A stretch of 12,182 bases of DNA, taken from assembly GCA_021443065.1 (NCBI GenBank), contig JABUUR010000505.1, positions 1 through 12,182 of the forward strand, in the 5' to 3' direction. Source of the stretch: Fibrobacter sp. GTDB taxonomy: Bacteria > Fibrobacterota > Fibrobacteria > Fibrobacterales > Fibrobacteraceae. The translations under genes were made by a program, and so were the position numbers. Shown piece by piece: positions 6,582 to 12,182 of this stretch. The first letter of the stretch is position 1. The number at the start of each line of letters is the position of its first letter. Below the pieces are notes generated by a model that did no database searches, had not been told where the DNA came from, and was given only the letters and a program-made list of their open reading frames with translations.

Positions 6582-7360
6582 TGACAAAATTTCGTCCATG
6601 CATCGACCTGCATGATGGAAAAGTCAAGCAGATTGTAGGCAGTTCCCTCTCCGACAGCGGTACAGGCCTCAAGACAAATTTCGAGACGGACCGTTCCCCA
6701 GCATGGTTCGCTGAACTTTATAAAAAAGACGGCATTACCGGCGGCCACGTCATAATGCTTGGCAAGGGCAACGAAACTGCGGCAATGCAGGCTCTTGCAG
6801 CCTACCCGGGGGGCATGCAGGTGGGAGGCGGCATCAACGCCGAAAACGCCTCGCAGTACATAAAGGCGGGGGCAAGCCACGTCATTGTGACCAGTTGGAT
6901 TTTTCCCGATGGCAAACTGAGCCTTGAGCGCCTCCAGTCGCTGGTGGATTCCGTAGGCAAAAATCGCCTGGTTCTGGACTTAAGTTGCAAGCGCACCGGT
7001 GTAGACCCGCAGGGCAATCCCCTCTGGAACATCGCCACCAACCGCTGGCAGACTCTGATCGACATCCAGATTACCAAGGCGACACTTACGGACCTTGCGG
7101 CATATTGCGACGAATTCCTGATTCACGCCGCCGATGTCGAAGGAAAGCAGCAAGGCATGGACGACGACCTCATTCGATTTTTGGCAGAGAACAGCCCCAT
7201 CCCGGTAACCTACGCCGGCGGCGCCAAATCTCTTGAAGACCTCGTCCACTGTAACGAAATTTCCAACGGAAAAATAGACCTCACCATCGGAAGCGCTTTA
7301 GATTTGTTCGGCGGCAAAGGAGTAAAATATGACGACTGCGTCAAGTTCAACAAAGCTTAA
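6581..7360 (+). CDS. hisA: Eukaryote-type HisA (ProFAR isomerase)
   Basis: Isomerises ProFAR to PRFAR, the fourth step of histidine synthesis, on a TIM barrel. The 259-residue product resembles yeast His6 and plant HisA rather than ordinary bacterial HisA. Blocks shared with His6, from memory, are CIDLHxGxVKQIVG at the start, KTNF (31-34), VIVTSW (101-106), FLIHAADVEG and YAGGAKS. The catalytic aspartates are D9 in CIDLH and D133 in LVLDLSC. Phosphate-binding loops are GGGIN (82-86), AGGAKS, and IGSALD near the end. GGAG lies seven bases before the ATG, which overlaps the preceding stop. No other his gene is in the window, so it is detached from any his operon. The last 32 bases are overlapped by the glycosyltransferase gene, whose ribosome site lies inside hisA. 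Confidence 0.92.
   Translation: MTKFRPCIDLHDGKVKQIVGSSLSDSGTGLKTNFETDRSPAWFAELYKKDGITGGHVIMLGKGNETAAMQALAAYPGGMQVGGGINAENASQYIKAGASHVIVTSWIFPDGKLSLERLQSLVDSVGKNRLVLDLSCKRTGVDPQGNPLWNIATNRWQTLIDIQITKATLTDLAAYCDEFLIHAADVEGKQQGMDDDLIRFLAENSPIPVTYAGGAKSLEDLVHCNEISNGKIDLTIGSALDLFGGKGVKYDDCVKFNKA
7316..7322 (+). promoter_or_regulatory. Strong Shine-Dalgarno for the GT4 gene, inside hisA
   Basis: AAAGGAG sits six bases (TAAAAT) before ATG 7329 while still within the hisA reading frame. It fixes the glycosyltransferase start despite a 32-base overlap with hisA and an N-terminal extension that might otherwise be trimmed to a later methionine. Confidence 0.8.
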
Positions 7361-8768
7361 GGCCACAGACCCGCTGGACACACGCCCGCAAATTTTCGGA
7401 CGCACCGTCACCAGCACGTTCAGGAAAATGTTCGGTTTCAAACACCAGAGGCCCGGGAACGTACGAACCTGCATGATTCCGCCTGTGGTATTCGGTGCGG
7501 CGCTGTTCAACATGCCAAAACTCTTGAAGTTGCGCATGTATTTAAAGCAGGAACGCATCAAGCACCACAAGGAACACCCCGAAGATGTCCGGGTGCTCTA
7601 TTACGCCGACTGCCTGGACGAAACCAACGGTATTGCCAACAACCTGCGCAACGTGGTTCCCTACATGAGAGAACACGGCATGACCGCCTACCTTGCAGGA
7701 AACGTTTTCAATACACGCCCCTGCGGTGTGGTGGAGAACGGCTATTGCATTTTGCTCCCCCGGCTTTTCAGCATGGAGCAGTTGGGATACGCCAACAGCG
7801 AACTGGCCATTCCTCGCATCAGCCCCGTTCTCCGTTTGCTAAAACGCTACCCCGTCGACATCATAGAACTGGAAACCCCAAGCCCGGGCGCCTGGCTCGT
7901 AGCCATTTGCGGAAAAATCGCAGGCATCAAGGTCATGAGCCACTACCGCACCGACGTCCCCCAGTATACACGGACCTTGGTAAAAGCCAAGTGGATGCAT
8001 TTCTACGTCCTCAAGCTTATGCAGATTTTCTACTGGATGGCACGCCCGGTAGTAAGCCCCTGCGACGACTACTCCGACGCCCTAGTCAACGAACTGAAGG
8101 TCCCCGAGAACCAGGTAAAGTTAATGCCCCGCGGTCTGCCTCTGGAAAAATTCTCCCCGGAACTTCGAGGCAGGGGCACCTGGGAGAAGTTCGGCTGCAC
8201 TCGGGAGCAACGCAAGGTGCGTTTCTCTTTCATCGGGCGCATTTCCAAGGAAAAGAACCTGCCCTTCTTGAACGAAGTGTGGAAAAAATTTTCCGCGCTC
8301 CACGACGACGTGGAACTGATGTACGTAGGCTACGGCTGGTATCTTGACGAAATCAAGAAGTTCTTCGACGGAAACGACAGCGTTCATTTCGCAGGCGAGC
8401 AAGGCGGCGAAACCTTGGCAGGCCTTTACGCCGACTCGGACTTTTTCCTGTTCCCAAGCACCACGGACACCTTCGGGAACGTGGTGGTAGAGGCCATGTC
8501 CACAGGTACCCCCGCCATCGTGAGCAACTACGGCGGCCCACGCAACATCGTCGACAGCAAAAAACACGGAATGATCCTGCCCATCGATGAAAAGCAATGG
8601 TTAAACGCCCTGGAAGAATGTCGCAATTTAAAGTTGGAAAAATCCGAAGAGTACCAGCAGATGCGAAAAGATTGCCAACTCCGCAGCACCCGCTACACCC
8701 TGGAAAATTCCAGCAAAGCCCAGTTCGAGTATTTCCGTCAAGTCGCCAAGGATCACTACAAAATCTAG
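7329..8768 (+). CDS. GT4-family glycosyltransferase
   Basis: A 479-residue GT-B glycosyltransferase of family GT4, probably transferring a hexose (mannose-type donors are common) to a lipid or glycan acceptor at the inner face of the membrane. The first Rossmann domain starts near residue 87 (VRVLYYADCLDETNGIANNL) and contains MSHYRTDVPQY (203-213). The second contains MPRGLPLEKFSP, FIGRISKEKN (301-310; donor-phosphate R304 and K309) and the acid motif D380-x7-E388 in TDTFGNVVVEAMSTG, where the usual first Glu is Asp. The first 85 or so residues are a basic, partly hydrophobic extension (PPVVFGAALF at 51-60) that may touch the membrane. Start is set by the AAAGGAG at 7316. Donor and acceptor are unknown; the SDR gene upstream hints at a deoxy-sugar or mannose pathway. 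Confidence 0.88.
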   Translation: MTTASSSTKLKATDPLDTRPQIFGRTVTSTFRKMFGFKHQRPGNVRTCMIPPVVFGAALFNMPKLLKLRMYLKQERIKHHKEHPEDVRVLYYADCLDETNGIANNLRNVVPYMREHGMTAYLAGNVFNTRPCGVVENGYCILLPRLFSMEQLGYANSELAIPRISPVLRLLKRYPVDIIELETPSPGAWLVAICGKIAGIKVMSHYRTDVPQYTRTLVKAKWMHFYVLKLMQIFYWMARPVVSPCDDYSDALVNELKVPENQVKLMPRGLPLEKFSPELRGRGTWEKFGCTREQRKVRFSFIGRISKEKNLPFLNEVWKKFSALHDDVELMYVGYGWYLDEIKKFFDGNDSVHFAGEQGGETLAGLYADSDFFLFPSTTDTFGNVVVEAMSTGTPAIVSNYGGPRNIVDSKKHGMILPIDEKQWLNALEECRNLKLEKSEEYQQMRKDCQLRSTRYTLENSSKAQFEYFRQVAKDHYKI

Positions 8769-8788
8769 CGCCTGGCACATCGCATTTC

Positions 8789-9853
8789 ATGGATTCCCTT
8801 GAGTTAAAAAAACTCCGCCAGTGGTTTTTGAAGAACGCCGCATTACTGCCATGGCGTTCGCCGGATTTAAACGCCCGGCGCAATCCCTATGCGGTCTGGA
8901 TCAGCGAAACCATGCTGCAGCAGACCCAGGTTTCCACCGTCAAGGATTATTTTACCCGATGGATGGAACGGTTCCCGGACATCCAGACGTTGGCCGCGGC
9001 ATCCGAGGAGGACGTCTTTAAATTCTGGCAGGGACTGGGCTACTACAGCCGCGCCCGCAACATCCTCAGGACCGCACAAATCGTAGGCAAGGAACTACCC
9101 TCATCCCGAAAAGAACTGGAGGCCCTTCCAGGCATTGGAGCATACACCGCAGGGGCAATACTAAGCCTAGCCTTCCACCAGAGCGAAGCCATACTCGACG
9201 GCAATCTCGTGCGGATTTTCTCCAGGTTTTACAGCCTCGATTTTCTGCCTACCGAAAACGCCCAGGCTGCGGCAATATACTGGGACTACGCAAAGAAAGT
9301 CGCAGACTCCCCCAAGGCCTACCTCCATAACGAAGCCCTGATGGAACTGGGGCGCACCATCTGCAAGATCAAGAATCCCCAATGCCAAAGTTGCCCCCTG
9401 CGCAATCAATGCAAATCATTTGCCCAAGGAACCGCCGCAAAGTTCCCCCCGGCAAAAAAGCATATTCAAAAAGACTGGCATGGTACAATCCTCGTTGTAG
9501 AATCCAAGGACAATAAAATTTTAGCCGTACACGGGGAGCAAAAATTCTTCTGTAACCAGTACGCCCTGCCCCACTTCGAAACTGTCAAAAGCTTTCCTGC
9601 AGGCATTCCCGTAGCCGCCGAAAGTCTCATCGACGTAGACCAGGTTCTCGCCACAGATAACCTGGGCAACATCAGGCACAACATAACCGTTCACAAAATC
9701 AACAGCGACGTTCTGCATATCCGCCTGAAAGTTTCCTCCGCCAAGGCCCACGTGAGCCATAGGGATTTTGTGTGGCTAGAAAAGGCAAAGGCCCCGGAGG
9801 TCCTTGCCAACAGCTTCAGCACAAAAGCATTGAAAATGATCCAGAATGCCTAG
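8789..9853 (+). CDS. mutY: Adenine DNA glycosylase MutY
   Basis: Removes adenine mispaired with 8-oxoguanine. The 354-residue product has the full helix-hairpin-helix glycosylase domain: LPWR (20-23), catalytic E40 in WISETMLQQTQV, YYSRARN (85-91), the hairpin LPGIGAYTAGA (113-123), catalytic D137 in ILDGN, and the iron-sulfur cluster ligands C192, C199, C202 and C208 spaced 6-2-5. The C-terminal NUDIX-like domain (about 230-350) is present but divergent. Its 8-oxoG-reading FSH loop seems replaced by N298-I-T-V-H302, and the usual LWxFP reads YALPHF (258-263). The open frame extends back to 8597 inside the GT4 gene, but homology begins at the ATG at 8789, 20 bases after the GT4 stop. No clear Shine-Dalgarno is visible. 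The stop overlaps the convergent gene's stop. Confidence 0.95.
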   Translation: MDSLELKKLRQWFLKNAALLPWRSPDLNARRNPYAVWISETMLQQTQVSTVKDYFTRWMERFPDIQTLAAASEEDVFKFWQGLGYYSRARNILRTAQIVGKELPSSRKELEALPGIGAYTAGAILSLAFHQSEAILDGNLVRIFSRFYSLDFLPTENAQAAAIYWDYAKKVADSPKAYLHNEALMELGRTICKIKNPQCQSCPLRNQCKSFAQGTAAKFPPAKKHIQKDWHGTILVVESKDNKILAVHGEQKFFCNQYALPHFETVKSFPAGIPVAAESLIDVDQVLATDNLGNIRHNITVHKINSDVLHIRLKVSSAKAHVSHRDFVWLEKAKAPEVLANSFSTKALKMIQNA

Positions 9854-11544
9854 AAAATTTTCTTTGCCGTGCAGACCAGGCGAAAACGGTCGTAACCGGA
9901 ATTAGGCACTTCGATAACCTCGTCGGCCAGCACGTGCAACAACGTCCCGGAAAATACAATCCCGTACTTGGGAATACGTTCTTCGAAGGTCACGTCCCAA
10001 TACCAGTCCCCCTTTACAACCAGCGGATCTACCGAACGTAGATTCCACCGGGCATCGCTGCGGTACTTAAGGGAATGGGAGATTCTGAAAGTCTTGTTTA
10101 TAAGCCAGTCACCGCCAAACGAAACAAAATATTCCGCAGGGGTCACCTCCAGTTTCTTGGTCAGGCCATCAAGTCTTTCAAAGCCCGCCATGGCGTTGAA
10201 CTTGAATAAATCCTGGTACCAGGCGTTAAACCATATTTCACCGCTGACGCCCTTGATCCAGGAATTAATACGGGACACGTCTCCGTATCGATAGGTCAGT
10301 CCATCCACAATTTCACGGCCTTCCAAGTCAAAAGTCTCTGCGCCGTATTCCGCCCAGTAACTGGCGCGGCCACCCGCATTCATGTTCCACAAGGTGTCGT
10401 TGAAAACGGCATAACCCTGAATCAAATTCATCTGACCATCGGCCACCAGGTTTATTTCATGGTCATCCATGAATTCCTTTGTATCGGCCAAGGGATTCAG
10501 ACGAGTTCCCGAGATATTTTTTACACCCACAACAACGCCCATATTCCTGGGAGTCGGCGAGTTGAACTGAATGCTGTCCTGCACAAGCCAGTCGCGCTCA
10601 TTGATACCGAACATTACGTCGGCTGTCAATCGGCGGATCGGCTGCACACGCAGTTCCACAAAGGGCCACAGCACACGATTGTCTTCCAGTTCCGTGTAGA
10701 CCATTCCAGAATCGCTTACGCCGCGAAAACCAATGCCCGACGCAATCTGCAACATACCCCGTTTGCAGGATTTGCCACAACGGTAATAAACGGAACCGTT
10801 CACTTCTTGGCGCCGCCCAGTAATTTTCTTACGAACATCCTTGTATTCGCCGTCTTCGTAAGCCAACGTCACAGAAACGTTGTTCACATCTGCACGAGCC
10901 TCTATTCGAGGCATGTAATGTACAGGGATCCAGCGTGACGTTGCCGTGTAGGTCCACAAGTATTCGGAGCCCACGAGAATGGACGATTTCAGAAATTCGT
11001 TATTGTATCCAAAACCGCCGTAGGCCGTGCTGAAAAAAGGAATGTTCTCGCCAAAATGGGCAAAACTTTCACCCACCATACGCTTGCGTGGTCCCGCTGT
11101 ATTTCCGCAAAAATGATCATCCTGGAAATATCGCGCCGTGGCCCAGAAACCCTTGAACATAGGCGTTGTAAAGCCGCCTTCCAAAAAAGGAGTGCGGTTT
11201 GCCGGATTGGGCTGGTCCGTGGGAATCAAGTTCTGGTAAATCATGTCGCCCAATTCGTTTCCGGTCTTGAACCACACTGCAGGTTCCATGGGCGTCCACG
11301 AGGGCGTACCGGACATGCGGTTGAACAGCAGGCGATCCCTAAGTTTTGCAGGGGTCCACAATTCACTTTCGGAGAATGTTCCGCCGGCACCTAAAATCCG
11401 GTCAAAGCCAAAAGTAGGCCCACCGATCAAAAAGGTCCCGTCACCGCGGACTTCGTATTCCATGCCTTCGATTTCAGCATCCACAGCACCAAAAGCCGAT
11501 GACATCAGAGCCACAATCAAAAAAGGAAGAGCGAACTTTTTCAT
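9850..11544 (-). CDS. Predicted outer-membrane beta-barrel protein, family not recognised
   Basis: A 564-residue protein I cannot assign to a named family. It opens with a signal peptide (MKKFALPFLIVALMSSAFG, cleavage near residue 19-23). The mature part is dense in Tyr, Trp and Phe, with many alternating hydrophobic/polar stretches separated by short polar turns (for example SVTLAYEDGEY, GEIWFNAWYQD, YFVSFGGDW). It ends in RFRLVCTAKKIF, and a C-terminal Phe is the usual signal for the BAM insertion machinery. Size and pattern suit a barrel of some 16-20 strands, but strand number was not computed. The ATG at 11544 is chosen over the TTG at 11550 because it overlaps the upstream stop (TAATG) and has AGGGAG eight bases before it. 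Paired with the next barrel gene, it may form or help assemble a shared outer-membrane structure. Confidence 0.72.
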   Translation of the reverse strand: MKKFALPFLIVALMSSAFGAVDAEIEGMEYEVRGDGTFLIGGPTFGFDRILGAGGTFSESELWTPAKLRDRLLFNRMSGTPSWTPMEPAVWFKTGNELGDMIYQNLIPTDQPNPANRTPFLEGGFTTPMFKGFWATARYFQDDHFCGNTAGPRKRMVGESFAHFGENIPFFSTAYGGFGYNNEFLKSSILVGSEYLWTYTATSRWIPVHYMPRIEARADVNNVSVTLAYEDGEYKDVRKKITGRRQEVNGSVYYRCGKSCKRGMLQIASGIGFRGVSDSGMVYTELEDNRVLWPFVELRVQPIRRLTADVMFGINERDWLVQDSIQFNSPTPRNMGVVVGVKNISGTRLNPLADTKEFMDDHEINLVADGQMNLIQGYAVFNDTLWNMNAGGRASYWAEYGAETFDLEGREIVDGLTYRYGDVSRINSWIKGVSGEIWFNAWYQDLFKFNAMAGFERLDGLTKKLEVTPAEYFVSFGGDWLINKTFRISHSLKYRSDARWNLRSVDPLVVKGDWYWDVTFEERIPKYGIVFSGTLLHVLADEVIEVPNSGYDRFRLVCTAKKIF

Positions 11545-12182
11545 TACCAAATCTCCCTTTCGATGTAGGCGCCCACAGTCAGCATATCAGAACGTTCGGG
11601 CAAGGTCCAGAGTTGTTCCCACAGGGCGTTTATACCCACATGGAATTTCTTGTAACTAAACACAGGCAGTCTCAACCGAAAAAACCAGCCGAACTCCGTT
11701 TCGTTATCGGCAAGGGTCCCGCCCAAGTCCTTGTCAAAACTGATGTCCACTCCATCCTGTACATCGGCGCGGGTAAAATTGCAGGCGAAGCCTCCGCCCA
11801 CCACGACGGGCTTAATATACTTGATGTAAAAATCCAAGCCCACCTTTCCGGAAAACTGATGAATACCGTCTATTTTTGTTTTTTCCACAGGCTTAAAGTA
11901 AGAATAATTGAAGGTCATGAATCCGTCCGCATTTTTCCAGTAGGAATAACGGATCCCCACGCCTCCGTAAAAAGTATTTTCTACGGCATCCAGCAAATCA
12001 CCCCAGGGGTAAATTTCGCCGCCCTCGATGGAAACATAAAAATGTTCAAAGGCATAGTCCGCTGGATTAGTTTGTACAGAATCCACAGGTTCTGCAGCAG
12101 GTTGCGTGACACTTGCACGCTGCACGGAATCTACGAGCGGCACAGTATCTATATGCAATACGGCATCTGCAGGCTCTGCAAA
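11544..12182 (-). CDS. Predicted outer-membrane beta-barrel protein, 5' end outside window
   Basis: The frame is open to the window edge, so the true start and any signal peptide lie beyond 12182; the TTG at 12158 is not a convincing start. The visible 212 residues begin with a Pro/Asp/Ser/Val/Gln-rich linker that contains VDSVQ twice. A compact barrel-like domain follows, with alternating strands (FYVSIEGGEIYPW, GVGIRYSYW, FMTFNYSYF, VGLDFYIKYI, FGWFFRLRLPVF). The last residues are VGAYIEREIW, an aromatic C-terminus as expected for BAM-inserted barrels. About eight strands would fit, as in OmpA/OmpW-sized barrels, but this is estimated by eye. The family is not recognised. The stop overlaps the ATG of the larger barrel gene by one base, so the two are very likely translated together. 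Confidence 0.68.
   Translation of the reverse strand, partial: FAEPADAVLHIDTVPLVDSVQRASVTQPAAEPVDSVQTNPADYAFEHFYVSIEGGEIYPWGDLLDAVENTFYGGVGIRYSYWKNADGFMTFNYSYFKPVEKTKIDGIHQFSGKVGLDFYIKYIKPVVVGGGFACNFTRADVQDGVDISFDKDLGGTLADNETEFGWFFRLRLPVFSYKKFHVGINALWEQLWTLPERSDMLTVGAYIEREIW
11553..11558 (-). promoter_or_regulatory. Ribosome binding site for the 564-residue barrel gene
   Basis: AGGGAG on the minus strand lies eight bases before ATG 11544 and inside the end of the upstream barrel gene. It supports this start over the in-frame TTG at 11550, which would be only two bases from the site. Confidence 0.65.

Noticed and set aside
8597..8788. Upstream extension of the mutY frame into the GT4 gene
   Set aside because: The 64 extra residues are a frame-shifted reading of the GT4 C-terminus; MutY homology begins at 8789.
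11545..11550. TTG start two codons upstream of the large barrel gene's ATG
   Set aside because: The ATG at 11544 has better ribosome-site spacing and gives the familiar MKK signal-peptide start with TAATG coupling.

Overview
The window is compact bacterial chromosome: one partial tRNA gene, ten protein genes, and only one intergenic space larger than about 60 bases outside the tRNA terminator. Codon use favours AAC, AAG, GGC and GCC. The gene set includes a bacterial XPB-type helicase, a fused shikimate kinase/dehydroquinate synthase, a eukaryote-type HisA and Gram-negative outer-membrane barrel proteins. This suggests Fibrobacter or a close relative in Fibrobacterota. That placement is an inference from gene content and style, not a database match. 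I see no phage, insertion sequence, CRISPR array or other mobile element.

Layout. (1) Positions 1-96: 3' part of a tRNA-Thr(CGT), then a strong hairpin/T-tract terminator. (2) 120-1910, minus strand: XPB/Rad25-like DNA helicase, read toward the tRNA terminator. (3) 1911-2026: a divergent intergenic region with candidate promoters on both strands; the helicase promoter lies so close to its ATG that the mRNA may be leaderless. (4) 2027-9853, plus strand: seven tightly packed genes that look like one transcription unit: aroE, a fused aroK-aroB, an SDR nucleotide-sugar reductase/dehydratase, an exported CrtC/AttH-like lipocalin-fold protein, a eukaryote-type hisA, a GT4 glycosyltransferase and mutY. 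(5) 9850-12182, minus strand: two translationally coupled outer-membrane beta-barrel proteins, the upstream one cut by the window edge. This unit converges on mutY with the two stop codons sharing a CTAG palindrome.

How the genes fit together. aroE and aroKB supply three steps of the shikimate pathway (dehydroquinate synthase, shikimate dehydrogenase, shikimate kinase) toward chorismate and aromatic amino acids. hisA is one step of histidine synthesis, separated from other his genes here. The SDR enzyme and the GT4 transferase are plausibly paired in making and using a deoxyhexose or mannose-type sugar for the envelope, and the exported AttH-like protein may also serve the envelope. MutY repairs 8-oxoG:A mismatches and is probably a passenger. 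The operon therefore reads as mixed housekeeping rather than one pathway.

No clearly new defence or mobile system is visible. The points most worth a second look are the eukaryote-type HisA embedded among envelope and aro genes, the exported AttH-like protein in the same unit, an altered 8-oxoG-recognition loop in MutY, the XPB-type helicase with its possible leaderless transcript, and the uncharacterised coupled outer-membrane pair.
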